A stretch of 64,000 bases of DNA. Source: Capnocytophaga leadbetteri. Its GTDB lineage: Bacteria > Bacteroidota > Bacteroidia > Flavobacteriales > Flavobacteriaceae. The notes beneath the pieces were generated by a model. That model made no database searches, was not told the origin of the DNA, and worked only from the letters and a program-made list of their open reading frames with translations. The stretch covers positions 62,001-126,000 of the forward strand of contig NZ_QBKG01000003.1 in assembly GCF_003054025.1 (NCBI RefSeq). Reading direction: 5' to 3'. A program made the translations under genes and the position numbers. Every line of letters begins with the position of its first letter. Within the stretch, counting starts at the first letter, position 1. Shown one piece after another: positions 51,720 through 60,032 of the stretch.

Positions 51720-52715
51720 TTAAACAAAAAACAACTTCGGAAACAACACCTCCATAGGCTTCTTAATTAAGAAAATCTTCAGAGTAGCCCACAGAAAACT
51801 AAACCCATAGCTAAAAAACTGCACTAATACTGCCCAAACGGACATCAATCCTATCTGAATACTGCCATTTTCGCGAGCGCTATCCCACGCTATAAGCACA
51901 AAATAACACAGATACACCAAAAGCGCCCCTATAGAGCCGCACAAAGCCAATAATATAGCCCCACAAAGCCCTAAAGCAAAGCAGGTAGGGAGCCAAAAAG
52001 TAATTTTACGCGTGTGCGGATGCCAATGATTCAGAATGGCACGCGTTTGCCCAAACTTACTGACTTGCTTCTGAAATTTTTGCCAAGAGATGCGCCGCTT
52101 GTGAAAGACAAATGCCTCGGGTATAAACGCCGTCTCAAAGCCCTTACCCCATAATCTAATCACCAAGTCGGGGTCTTCACCTGGGTGAATCTTACCAAAA
52201 CCGCCAGTAGCCTCAAAAGCCGCCCTCGAAAGCCCCATATTGAAGCTGCGTGGCTCAAAACGCTGTACCCCACGCGCACTACCGCGTATGCCCCCCGTAG
52301 TGAAAAACGAAGTCATTGTATAATTGATAGCCTTTTGTACCTTAGTGAAATGCTCGTCAGCCGTATCAGCCCCTCCAAAACAATCTACATAATGCGCCTG
52401 CAAATAGTCGTCTACCGCCTCCAAATAATGAGGTGGCAAAAGGCAATCTGAGTCTAAAATGAGAAAATAATCGTACTTGGCGTGGCGCATACCATAATTG
52501 CGCGAGTCACCGGGACCTGTATTAGGTTTAGCCAAATAAGTGATTGAAAGTGAAGATTGGTATTGCTGACAAATTGATTCTGATGAAATGGTCGAACCAT
52601 CTTCTATCACTACTACCTCAAAATCAGCAGTATAAGTCTGCCCTGCAAGGCTCCTCAGCAGTTCGTCTAACTCGTCAGGACGGTTATATACAGGAATGAT
52701 AAAACTGTATTGCAT
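51720..52715 (-). CDS. glycosyltransferase family 2
   Basis: A GT-A-fold transferase of 331 residues. The N-terminal domain shows FIIPVYNRPDELDELLRSL, VVVIEDGS, NTGPGDSRNYG and the metal-binding LDSDCLLPP (D-x-D type). GEDPDLVIRLWGKGFETAF is the usual GT2 acceptor-side motif. Two to three hydrophobic segments at the C-terminus anchor it in the membrane (FALGLCGAILLALCG and LLVYLCYFVLIAW). Its downstream neighbour is the MMPL-acyltransferase fusion, so both may act on one lipid-linked product. The promoter is not evident. Confidence 0.9.
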   Translation of the reverse strand: MQYSFIIPVYNRPDELDELLRSLAGQTYTADFEVVVIEDGSTISSESICQQYQSSLSITYLAKPNTGPGDSRNYGMRHAKYDYFLILDSDCLLPPHYLEAVDDYLQAHYVDCFGGADTADEHFTKVQKAINYTMTSFFTTGGIRGSARGVQRFEPRSFNMGLSRAAFEATGGFGKIHPGEDPDLVIRLWGKGFETAFIPEAFVFHKRRISWQKFQKQVSKFGQTRAILNHWHPHTRKITFWLPTCFALGLCGAILLALCGSIGALLVYLCYFVLIAWDSARENGSIQIGLMSVWAVLVQFFSYGFSFLWATLKIFLIKKPMEVLFPKLFFV

Positions 52716-52817
52716 CTGTTAAAGTATTGTTAAAGTTTAGTGCTTTTGTAACATCTTGATTTTCTTGTACGTATAATAGACTGAACAAGAAAAGACAAAA
52801 TTAAGGATATTTTCTGA

Positions 52818-53681
52818 ATGAGACAACTAAAAATTACCAAACAGGTTACGAACCGCGAAACGGCCTCTCTTGATAAGTACCTACAAGAGATAGGGCGCGT
52901 TGATTTAATCACCGCTGATGAAGAGGTAGAATTGGCACAACGTATCAAAGAGGGCGATGTAGCTGCCTTAGAAAAACTGACCAAAGCCAACCTGCGCTTC
53001 GTTGTATCAGTTGCCAAACAGTATCAAAACCAAGGGCTTACCCTACCCGACCTCATCAACGAGGGCAATTTAGGGCTTATAAAGGCTGCCCAACGTTTTG
53101 ACGAAACACGAGGCTTTAAGTTTATATCATATGCCGTATGGTGGATTCGCCAGTCTATATTGCAAGCCTTAGCCGAACAGTCGCGTATAGTGCGCTTGCC
53201 TCTAAACAAAATTGGCTCTATCAATAAGATTAACAAGATGTACGCCTATTTAGAGCAAGCCAATGAGCGTGTACCATCGGCTGAAGAGATTGCCCGCGAG
53301 CTTGATATGTCAGTTAATGATGTGAAGGAATCGATGAAGAACTCAGGTCGCCATATATCTATGGACGCTCCTTTGGTAGAAGGCGAAGACTCTAACCTTT
53401 ACGACGTAATCCGAAGCAACGAGTCGCCCAACCCCGACAAAGAGCTTATCCTTGCCTCATTGCGCACCGAGATTGAGCGTGCCCTCGAGACCCTCACCCC
53501 TCGCGAAGCCGACGTGATTAGACTGTACTTTGGCTTAGGCGACCAGCACGCAATGACCCTTGAGGAAATAGGCGAAACCTTCGACCTTACCCGCGAACGT
53601 GTACGCCAGATAAAAGAAAAAGCTATCCGACGCCTCAAACACACCTCGCGAAGCAAAATACTAAAAACATACTTAGGATAA
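52818..53681 (+). CDS. rpoD: primary RNA polymerase sigma factor (RpoD/SigA)
   Basis: The housekeeping sigma factor of Bacteroidota type, 287 residues. Region 1.2 is [16 protein letters not shown], region 2 contains [17 protein letters not shown] and [20 protein letters not shown] plus the -10-reading [12 protein letters not shown], region 3 is [14 protein letters not shown], and region 4 has the [23 protein letters not shown]. Region 1.1 and the large non-conserved insert of E. coli are absent, as usual in this phylum. This sigma would recognise the TAnnTTTG boxes seen throughout the window. No clear box of that type precedes it. Confidence 0.96.
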   Translation: MRQLKITKQVTNRETASLDKYLQEIGRVDLITADEEVELAQRIKEGDVAALEKLTKANLRFVVSVAKQYQNQGLTLPDLINEGNLGLIKAAQRFDETRGFKFISYAVWWIRQSILQALAEQSRIVRLPLNKIGSINKINKMYAYLEQANERVPSAEEIARELDMSVNDVKESMKNSGRHISMDAPLVEGEDSNLYDVIRSNESPNPDKELILASLRTEIERALETLTPREADVIRLYFGLGDQHAMTLEEIGETFDLTRERVRQIKEKAIRRLKHTSRSKILKTYLG

Positions 53682-53717
53682 TAAGACAATTTGCCGATTT
53701 GACAATGAAACATTTGA

Positions 53718-53757
53718 CAAATCGGCAAATTGGCAAATTGACAAATCGGCAAATTAA
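53718..53757 (+). repeat. 8-bp tandem repeat, 5 units, touching recJ
   Basis: Five octamers (caaatcgg, caaattgg, caaattga, caaatcgg, caaattaa) end 3 bases before the recJ ATG at 53761. Looser related sequence extends back to 53690. Confidence 0.88.
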
Positions 53758-53760
53758 AAA

Positions 53761-55458
53761 ATGAATTACATTTGGGAACCAAAACTACTACCTTCAGAAG
53801 CTATTATTGAAAAACTCAGACGAGAACTCCATTTGAGTCAAACCACCGCTACCCTATTAGCCCAGCGCGGTATCACTACTTATGATGAGGCAATGCACTT
53901 CTTCAGCCCCAGTTTAGCCTCTCTGCACGACCCTTTTCTGATGAAAGATATGCACAAGGCAGTCGCGCGTCTGAGCAAAGCTATCAATACTCAAGAAAAA
54001 ATACTTATTTACGGCGATTATGATGTAGATGGCACCTCAGCCGTATCGCTGTTGTACCGCTACCTCAGAGGCCACACTTCTCTGCTTTACACCTACATAC
54101 CCGACCGCTATACCGAAGGCTATGGCATTTCGTTTCAGGGGATAGACTACGCTGCCAGCAAGCGCTGTAGCCTTATTATTGCCCTCGACTGTGGCATTAA
54201 AGCTATCGACAAGGTGCAATACGCCACCGATAAAAGCATCGACTTTATTATCGGCGACCACCACCGCCCCGATGCGCAAGTACCTGACGCCGTGGCTATA
54301 CTCAATCCCCAACAAGCTGATTGCCCCTATCCTTACAAAGAGCTCTGCGGCTGTGGTATAGGCTTTAAGTTAGTACAAGCCTACCAACAGCATCTATCAC
54401 GTCCTTTTGAAGAAATACGCCCTTTGTTAGACTTGGTAGCTATTGCCACTGCTGCCGACATTGTAGCGATGAATGGCGAAAATCGCACCCTTACCTACTT
54501 CGGCTTAGAGGTGATAAACCAGCAACCTTCAGCGGGGGTTAGTGCTCTTTTAGGTGAAAATCAAAAAAGGGTAGGTATTGGTGATGTAGTGTTTAAGGCA
54601 GCTCCCCGCATCAATGCGGCAGGGCGGATAGAGCACGGCAAATACGCAGTAGCCTTACTGACCGAAACCGACAGCCGCAAGGCGAAAGAAAAAGCCTACG
54701 AGATTGAATTGCTAAATAGCGAACGAAAAGAATTAGACAGCAGTATTACCCAAGAGGCTTTGGCTCAAATAGAAGAAAACGGAGAGCAAAACCGCTATAG
54801 TACTGTAGTATTCAACCCCCATTGGCATAAGGGAGTCATTGGTATTGTAGCCTCGCGCCTGATAGAAACCTATTACCGCCCTACTTTAGTCTTTACCCAA
54901 AGTGGCGATAAGTATGCCGCATCGGCGCGCTCTATTACAGGGTTTGACATCTACGACGCTTTAGAGCAATGCAGCGAGTACCTAGAGCAGTTTGGCGGAC
55001 ACACCTATGCCGCAGGGCTCACGCTCTTACCTGAGCAATACTCAGACTTCAAAGAGGCTTTTGAGCAAGTAGTAGCGCAAAAGCTAGCTAATTTGCCTCA
55101 CGACCCTAAAATCTGCTTTGATACCCAACTACCACTGAGCAAAATAACCGAAAAGCTAATAGGGGTGCTCAAACGCTTTGAGCCTTTTGGACCTAACAAT
55201 TTACCTCCTCTTTTCTATGCAGAGAATGTAATCGATACAGGCTTTGCTAAAGCTATTGGGAAAGATGAAAAGCACCTAAAGCTCAACCTACGCGAGGTTG
55301 GCAGCCCTCACTACTTCGGGGCAGTAGCCTTTGATTTAGCTGACCGATTGCCCATAGTAGAATCGGGGCGACCTTTCAGCATTATCTACTCTATAGAAGA
55401 AAACATATGGAATGGTATTATACGCCCTCAGTTGCGCATACACGACATTAAGGGATAA
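53761..55458 (+). CDS. recJ: single-stranded-DNA-specific exonuclease RecJ
   Basis: A 5'-3' ssDNA exonuclease for recombination and mismatch repair, 565 residues. DHH-family motifs are intact: IYGDYDVDGTSAVSLL (about 82-97), LIIALDCG, and IGDHHRPD (about 164). The DHHA1 domain contains GGHTYAAGLTL (about 415), and a C-terminal OB-like domain has FEPFGPNNLPPLF. Length is normal. The octamer repeat forms its immediate leader. The end overlaps hemD by 11 bases, convergently. Confidence 0.95.
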   Translation: MNYIWEPKLLPSEAIIEKLRRELHLSQTTATLLAQRGITTYDEAMHFFSPSLASLHDPFLMKDMHKAVARLSKAINTQEKILIYGDYDVDGTSAVSLLYRYLRGHTSLLYTYIPDRYTEGYGISFQGIDYAASKRCSLIIALDCGIKAIDKVQYATDKSIDFIIGDHHRPDAQVPDAVAILNPQQADCPYPYKELCGCGIGFKLVQAYQQHLSRPFEEIRPLLDLVAIATAADIVAMNGENRTLTYFGLEVINQQPSAGVSALLGENQKRVGIGDVVFKAAPRINAAGRIEHGKYAVALLTETDSRKAKEKAYEIELLNSERKELDSSITQEALAQIEENGEQNRYSTVVFNPHWHKGVIGIVASRLIETYYRPTLVFTQSGDKYAASARSITGFDIYDALEQCSEYLEQFGGHTYAAGLTLLPEQYSDFKEAFEQVVAQKLANLPHDPKICFDTQLPLSKITEKLIGVLKRFEPFGPNNLPPLFYAENVIDTGFAKAIGKDEKHLKLNLREVGSPHYFGAVAFDLADRLPIVESGRPFSIIYSIEENIWNGIIRPQLRIHDIKG

Positions 55459-56113
55459 GTGATGCTACTACTGCCTGTAGCACTCCGTCTACAGTAGGCT
55501 CTGTAGCGACTATTACTGATGCCCAATGCGGAGTAGCTGCCTGCGCCGTAGTAGTGCCTATGCAATACACCTGCTCTGCGGCTGCTGTATGAGTGGATAG
55601 GTAGCTCTGCACCCCTGAAGGACTGAAAAACAGAATCGCATCTACTGGTGCTGCAAGGGTTATAGGGGTAAAGACCGTATCATAGACGGTAATCTCTGCA
55701 ACTTGTAGCTTTTCAGAGGCAAAGAAATCAGGGAGGGTGTTAAGGCGATGCGTACCTACAAAAAAAGCAATACGCCCCTCTTGATAGCGCGATAAGTCAT
55801 TGCGCATATAGGCTACCAAATCGGTAGCATAGTCGGTGGCATAACATACCTTAAACCCCTTTGATTGTAGCAGTTGCTGTGTTTTGACGCCCACACAAAG
55901 CACAGGCGTAGAGAGCAGCTCTTGCCACTGCGGATGTGCTAATACACTCTGTACCCCATTCTGACTAGTGAAAATAAGCCATTCATAAGGCAACGAAAGC
56001 GCAAAAGGTAGCGGAGGCGTAGCGATAAAATTATGCTGCACCAGCGTAAAGCCCAATGCTTGTAGGCGCTGTTGCTGTGCAGAGGTAAGGCATTTGGTAG
56101 ATAAGACTTTCAT
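55448..56113 (-). CDS. hemD: uroporphyrinogen-III synthase
   Basis: Closes hydroxymethylbilane to uroporphyrinogen III in heme synthesis. The 221-residue protein is weakly conserved, as the family always is, but has the usual marks: WLIFTSQNGVQSVL (about 50-63), VLCVGVKTQQLL, AFFVGTHRL, a hinge between two domains and ILFFSPSGVQSYL followed by VYCIGTTTAQAA. The frame is open to 56158; ATG 56113 gives the normal start KVLSTKCLTSAQQQRL, and upstream codons are low-complexity. Convergent with recJ. No other hem gene is present. Confidence 0.88.
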   Translation of the reverse strand: MKVLSTKCLTSAQQQRLQALGFTLVQHNFIATPPLPFALSLPYEWLIFTSQNGVQSVLAHPQWQELLSTPVLCVGVKTQQLLQSKGFKVCYATDYATDLVAYMRNDLSRYQEGRIAFFVGTHRLNTLPDFFASEKLQVAEITVYDTVFTPITLAAPVDAILFFSPSGVQSYLSTHTAAAEQVYCIGTTTAQAATPHWASVIVATEPTVDGVLQAVVASLIP

Positions 56114-56145
56114 ATATAAAAGATATAAAAGATATAAAAAAAAGA

Positions 56146-56183
56146 AATCGGTGTGCAACTATGAGGGTAGTAGCACACCGATT
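56146..56183 (-). terminator. intrinsic terminator of rng
   Basis: GCACACCGATT (56173-56183) and AATCGGTGTGC (56146-56156) form an 11-bp stem with a 16-nt loop. On the minus strand the stem is followed by TTCTTTTTTTT. It lies just after the rng stop at 56190. Confidence 0.85.
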
Positions 56184-56189
56184 AAATTT

Positions 56190-57734
56190 TTAAAGAGGGG
56201 TTCCTTCATTAGTTTTGAAACGATATTCTAAGTAAGAATAGGCGTCGCGGGGCAGTATCTTTATCCACCGCTTGTATTTCAGAAACCATTTAAAACGAAT
56301 AGAGTTTAGGAATCCTTTGGTCAAATAAGCTGCTATGAAAGGGTGTGCATTAAGCACAATACGCCCTTTGTAAGCATCCTCCTTAATAATGCTTTCAAGT
56401 TCTATGTTGATTTTATCAATAAGAACAATAGGGGCTTCAATTTCGCCCTCTTTGCTTGGGTTCTCTTCTTTAGTTTTGATGTTCAGCTCTTGGCGTACGC
56501 GTTGCCGAGTGATTTGTATAAGCCCAAACTTACTTGGGGGCAGTATTTTGTGTTTGGCGCGGTCTTCAGCCATTTCATCGCGAAGATGGTCAAACAATAT
56601 ACGGCGGTTATCGCTATTTGCCATATCAATAAAATCAACTACTATGATACCCCCCATATCGCGGAGGCGCAGTTGGCGTGCTATCTCGGTAGCAGCAATC
56701 AGGTTTACTGATAAGGCTGTAGTTTCTTGGTCGTTATTTTTGTTAGAGTGATTTCCACTATTTACGTCAATTACGTGTAAGGCTTCGGTGTGCTCTATGA
56801 CTAAGTAAGCCCCCTTAGGCATTGATACGGTACGACCGAAAGCCGTCTTTATCTGACGTTCAATATGAAATTTCTCAAAAATAGGTACCGATGAGCGGTA
56901 TAATTTTACGATGCTTTCTTTTTCAGGTGCTATCTCTTGCACATACTTCTTTATCTGCTCGTACAACTGTTCGTTATCTACGTGTATACCTGTAAAAGTA
57001 TCGTTGAACAAGTCGCGGAGTATGGCACCTGTTCTGTTCACTTCGCTCATCACCTTAGAGGGATAAACCGCTTTTTGAATTTTTCTGCACATCAAAACCC
57101 AGCGATTGAAGAGAGACTGTAAATCCTTGTCTAATTCGGCTACTTTTTTCCCTTCGGCTACCGTGCGCACTATTACGCCAAAGCCTTTAGGCTTAATGCT
57201 TTGCAAGAGTTTTCGCAAACGTTCTTTCTCGGATTTGCTCTCTATCTTCTGCGAGATAGAAATACGGTCAGAAAAAGGTACGAGTACTAAATACCTACCC
57301 GCTATAGAGAGTTCGGAACTGATACGAGGGCCTTTGGTAGAGATAGGCTCTTTGACTATCTGCACCAATATAGGCTGATTAGGTTTGAGAGTATCGGCTA
57401 CCGAGCCATTCTTATCGATATCTGGTTCAAGAGGGAAGTCTTTTAGGGAGAAATCTTTTAATTTCCCTGAGATAACCCACTTGATAAACTTAAGCAAAGA
57501 AGCTAACTGAGGTCCTAAGTCGTGGTAATGTAGGAAGGCATCTTTTTCGTGTCCTACATTAACGAAAGCCGCATTGAGCCCTTGTATAGGCTTGCGCACT
57601 TTGGCTAACATTATGTCGCCCACACCCAGACCGTTAGTATCTTCTTCTTTGTGAAGCTCTATCAGCCTACCGTCTCTGAGCAAAGCAAAATCTACGTAAG
57701 AGGAGCCAGAACGGATAATTAATTCTTTTTCCAC
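56190..57734 (-). CDS. rng: Rne/Rng family ribonuclease (RNase G-like)
   Basis: An endoribonuclease for rRNA processing and mRNA decay, 514 residues. An S1 domain begins near residue 38 (GDIMLAKVRKPIQGLNAAFV), followed by GPRISSELSIAGRYLVLVP and the DNase-I-like catalytic core with both metal aspartates (ALHVIDVNSG and IIVVDFIDM). The Zn-link C-P-x-C, present in E. coli RNase E/G after the QITRQRVR segment, is missing. In its place stands NIKTKEENPSKEGEIEAP, as I recall for other Flavobacteriia. The gene follows the 30-residue basic protein and HU on the minus strand, a conserved order in this class. Confidence 0.94.
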   Translation of the reverse strand: MEKELIIRSGSSYVDFALLRDGRLIELHKEEDTNGLGVGDIMLAKVRKPIQGLNAAFVNVGHEKDAFLHYHDLGPQLASLLKFIKWVISGKLKDFSLKDFPLEPDIDKNGSVADTLKPNQPILVQIVKEPISTKGPRISSELSIAGRYLVLVPFSDRISISQKIESKSEKERLRKLLQSIKPKGFGVIVRTVAEGKKVAELDKDLQSLFNRWVLMCRKIQKAVYPSKVMSEVNRTGAILRDLFNDTFTGIHVDNEQLYEQIKKYVQEIAPEKESIVKLYRSSVPIFEKFHIERQIKTAFGRTVSMPKGAYLVIEHTEALHVIDVNSGNHSNKNNDQETTALSVNLIAATEIARQLRLRDMGGIIVVDFIDMANSDNRRILFDHLRDEMAEDRAKHKILPPSKFGLIQITRQRVRQELNIKTKEENPSKEGEIEAPIVLIDKINIELESIIKEDAYKGRIVLNAHPFIAAYLTKGFLNSIRFKWFLKYKRWIKILPRDAYSYLEYRFKTNEGTPL

Positions 57735-57789
57735 TTTGTTGGATTTTTAGTTAATAATTCAATGAACAATTTAGGGTTGTTTTTAAGCA

Positions 57790-57818
57790 AGAAAAAGTAG
57801 TTAAAAACTACTTTTTCT
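57790..57818 (-). terminator. hairpin overlapping the end of the 30-residue gene
   Basis: AGAAAAAGTAGTT (57790-57802) pairs with AACTACTTTTTCT (57806-57818). The TAG stop of the small gene (57808-57810) lies inside the stem. It may attenuate transcription from HU into rng. Confidence 0.65.
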
Positions 57819-57900
57819 TTTTGTGGCGATTAGCTCTCGCTCTTTTTTTGCGTTTGTGGTTAGCCACTTTATGTCTTTTTCTTTTTTTTCCGCTTGGCAT
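57808..57900 (-). CDS. 30-residue highly basic protein, probable ribosomal protein (bL38-like)
   Basis: An ORF of 31 codons reads MPSGKKRKRHKVANHKRKKR then ARANRHKKKK. Nineteen of 30 residues are Lys, Arg or His. The same protein is found between HU and rng in other Flavobacteriia. I believe it corresponds to bL38, the extra large-subunit protein reported for the Flavobacterium johnsoniae ribosome, but that identity is from memory. It lies 27 bases after HU and 73 before rng, in one transcription unit. Gene finders often miss it. Confidence 0.8.
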   Translation of the reverse strand: MPSGKKRKRHKVANHKRKKRARANRHKKKK

Positions 57901-57927
57901 AACTTTATTATTTTTATATGATTAATA

Positions 57928-58218
57928 TTAATTTACTTTTACATTGTCTTTCACAGTGTCTACAAATACCTTAGCTGGCTTAAAGGCAGGAATGTTGTGA
58001 GCAGGTATTTTTAAGGTAGTATTTTTAGAAATATTACGCCCTGTTTTTTCGGCTCTTGTTTTGATTATAAAACTGCCGAAACCTCTCAAATACACGTTTT
58101 GTCCATCTTTTAAAGAGTTAATCACTTCATCCATAAAGTTTTCAACGATTAACTGAACTTCGTTTTTGTCAAGACCTGATTTGTCGGAAATCTTTGATAC
58201 AATTTCTGCTTTTGTCAT
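57928..58218 (-). CDS. hup: HU family DNA-binding protein
   Basis: A nucleoid protein that bends DNA, 96 residues. MTKAEIVSKISDKSGLDKNE and the helix VQLIVENFMDEVINSLKDG are followed by the beta-arm region VYLRGFGSFIIKTRAEKTGR, with NISKNTTLKIPAHNIPAFKP at the C-terminus, all typical HU/IHF residues. The frame is open to 58275; ATG 58218 is the conserved start. The promoter box at 58265 gives a leader of about 40 nt. First gene of the HU / 30-residue protein / rng unit. Confidence 0.96.
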   Translation of the reverse strand: MTKAEIVSKISDKSGLDKNEVQLIVENFMDEVINSLKDGQNVYLRGFGSFIIKTRAEKTGRNISKNTTLKIPAHNIPAFKPAKVFVDTVKDNVKVN

Positions 58219-58264
58219 CTTTGTTATTTTTATATATGAATATTTATCTTCGTATTTGTGGGCG

Positions 58265-58272
58265 CAAAGATA
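58265..58272 (-). promoter_or_regulatory. -7 promoter box for the HU-rng unit
   Basis: The minus strand reads TATCTTTG, ending 46 bases before the HU ATG at 58218. Confidence 0.6.
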
Positions 58273-58384
58273 CAAATTAAATATTTAATAAACACTATGT
58301 TAGCAGATTTTTTTTAGCTTTTATTTATCACCTTTCTTTCAAAAAGATAACAAAATACTGATTATCAGCTTTTTATAACTTTTG

Positions 58385-59617
58385 TCACTTTTCTTCATCT
58401 TCTACTGTTAGCTGGGCTACATCTTGCCAAAAAGTTGGATATGACTTAGTTACCACCTCTTTATCGAGTATTACGAGTGGGGTGAGGAGCATCAGCGGGG
58501 CAAACGCCATCGCCATACGATGGTCATTATAAGTAGCTACTTGCACTCCGCTATTCAAACTACGGCAAGGGGGGAATTGCAGGCTGTCGGTAGTGATGGT
58601 TACCTCCGCGCCGAACTTGCTCAGCTCGGTTTGTAAGGCTGTGAGGCGGTCGGTTTCTTTTATACTTAGGGTATGTAAGCCTGACAACACACAACCTATC
58701 CCCAAGCCTAAGCAGGTAACTGCAAGGGTTTGTGCTATGTCGGGGGTGGCATTGAGGTCGGCCGTAAAGCAGTCTGTTTGAGGAGCTGACACCTTAGTAA
58801 GTGTGAGGGTCGTATCACTGAGGGTAGTGGTAACCCCCAGCGCGCGATACAGCTGCTGTAGTGCGCTGTCGCCTTGCAAACTCGGTTGCTTAAAGTCGCG
58901 GAGTGAGAGGGTTGTACCTATAGGCGAAAGGGCTACAAAACTATACCAATAGGAAGCGGAAGACCAATCTGACTCTACCTGCCAATGGTAGTTCTGTAGG
59001 CTATCGGCAGGGGTGATTCGTATCTCGTTGCCGCTGAACTGCACGTGCTCTTCACCAATGCAATAGGACAACAGGTCGAGGGTCATCTGTAGGTAGGGTA
59101 AAGAGGTGATACTACCGGTAAGCTCTAAATGAAGTCCGTTGGGGAGCGTAGGCGCAATGAGGAGCAAGGCAGAGCTGTACTGGCTGCTGACATTGCCCTG
59201 CAAGCTAACACGGCTGCCTTTTAGTTCTTTCCCTTTGATACGCAGGGGTGGAAAGCCTTCTTTTTCTGTATAGGTGATATCTGCCCCAAGCGAGCGCAGG
59301 GCATCGACTAATAGGGCTATAGGTCGCTGGTGCATACGCTCTGAGCCCATCAGCAGGACATCAGCCCCTAACTGCGCTGCAAAATAGGCTGTAAGGAAAC
59401 GCATAGCCGTACCGGCGTGATGCACATCTATCAGCGGTGTGCAAGAGTACAATGCTTTTAGGAGTAAGCGGGTGTCATCGGCTGTAGAGAGGTTGCTAAT
59501 AGAGAGTTCGGGGTACAACGCCTGCAAGAGTAACGCTCTATTGCTTTCGGATTTAGAACCTGACAGCTGTAGTGACTGCCCTGAACGCAGTGAAGATTTT
59601 GAAAGGGAAATGTCCAT
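58385..59617 (-). CDS. aroA: 3-phosphoshikimate 1-carboxyvinyltransferase (EPSP synthase)
   Basis: The sixth shikimate-pathway enzyme, transferring enolpyruvyl from PEP to shikimate 3-phosphate. The 410-residue protein has LSGSKSESNRALLLQAL (PEP and phosphate binding), AGTAMRFLTAYFAAQLG (the N-x-G-T-x-x-R loop appears as HHAGTAMRF), DLNATPDIAQTLAV with the catalytic Asp, SIKETDRLTALQTEL and YNDHRMAMAFAPL. Slightly shorter than E. coli AroA, normal for Bacteroidota. Single gene with promoter TATCTTTG at 59702. No other aro gene lies in the window. Confidence 0.95.
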   Translation of the reverse strand: MDISLSKSSLRSGQSLQLSGSKSESNRALLLQALYPELSISNLSTADDTRLLLKALYSCTPLIDVHHAGTAMRFLTAYFAAQLGADVLLMGSERMHQRPIALLVDALRSLGADITYTEKEGFPPLRIKGKELKGSRVSLQGNVSSQYSSALLLIAPTLPNGLHLELTGSITSLPYLQMTLDLLSYCIGEEHVQFSGNEIRITPADSLQNYHWQVESDWSSASYWYSFVALSPIGTTLSLRDFKQPSLQGDSALQQLYRALGVTTTLSDTTLTLTKVSAPQTDCFTADLNATPDIAQTLAVTCLGLGIGCVLSGLHTLSIKETDRLTALQTELSKFGAEVTITTDSLQFPPCRSLNSGVQVATYNDHRMAMAFAPLMLLTPLVILDKEVVTKSYPTFWQDVAQLTVEDEEK

Positions 59618-59624
59618 TTTTAGT

Positions 59625-59690
59625 CGTTAGTGATTAGTGGTTAGTAATTAGTCGCTAGTCGTTAGCCGTTAGTGTATGGCATAATCTCTA
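59625..59690 (-). repeat. degenerate 7-bp repeat upstream of aroA
   Basis: Units such as TTAGTGA, TTAGTGG, TTAGTAA, TTAGTCG and TTAGCCG follow each other on the plus strand between the aroA start and its promoter box. It therefore forms most of the aroA leader. Confidence 0.65.
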
Positions 59691-59701
59691 CTTATTTTTG
59701 G

Positions 59702-59709
59702 CAAAGATA
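59702..59709 (-). promoter_or_regulatory. -7 promoter box for aroA
   Basis: The minus strand reads TATCTTTG; the ATG at 59617 follows after 84 bases of repeat-derived leader. Confidence 0.55.
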
Positions 59710-59769
59710 CAAAATATTTTTGAATTTTGATGTTTTTCTGTGTTTGGAAGGTTCATTAGATGTTTATAC

Positions 59770-59830
59770 TTCGCTAATCGTTCGCTAACTGTTCGCTCTT
59801 CCTGTATCCTTCCTATATCGATTGTATAGG
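59770..59830 (+). repeat. 11-bp TTCGCT repeat copy 2 joined to a CTTCCTGTAT segment
   Basis: Three 11-base units (TTCGCTAATCG, TTCGCTAACTG, TTCGCTCTTCC, 59770-59802) run into CTTCCTGTATCCTTCCTATA (from 59798), which matches the end of the element at 16915-17030. Confidence 0.7.
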
Positions 59831-59938
59831 GTAAGCGTAGAGAGAATAATTTTCTAAACATTCAAGAAAAAGCAAAAAATTAGGAATATGAGAAATGTAG
59901 TGTAACCTGTAACGTGTAATTACACGCACTTTACACAT

Positions 59939-60023
59939 TTATTAACATAGTTATTAACAAGCTATCGACAAGTTATTAACGAATTATCTGTTTGACTATA
60001 AAGACATTAAAGTATTTATTAAC
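59939..60023 (+). promoter_or_regulatory. cluster of four TTATTAAC sites
   Basis: Exact TTATTAAC occurs at 59939, 59951, 59973 and 60016, all in the same orientation within 85 bases of AT-rich DNA. It could be an operator cluster or part of an origin-like region. The sites differ from the DnaA box TTATCCACA at two positions, so I do not call an origin. Confidence 0.4.
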
Positions 60024-60032
60024 AGGTAATGA

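Noticed and set aside
59939-60023. Chromosomal replication origin
   Set aside because: Boxes deviate from the DnaA consensus at two positions and no dnaA or typical origin neighbours are present.
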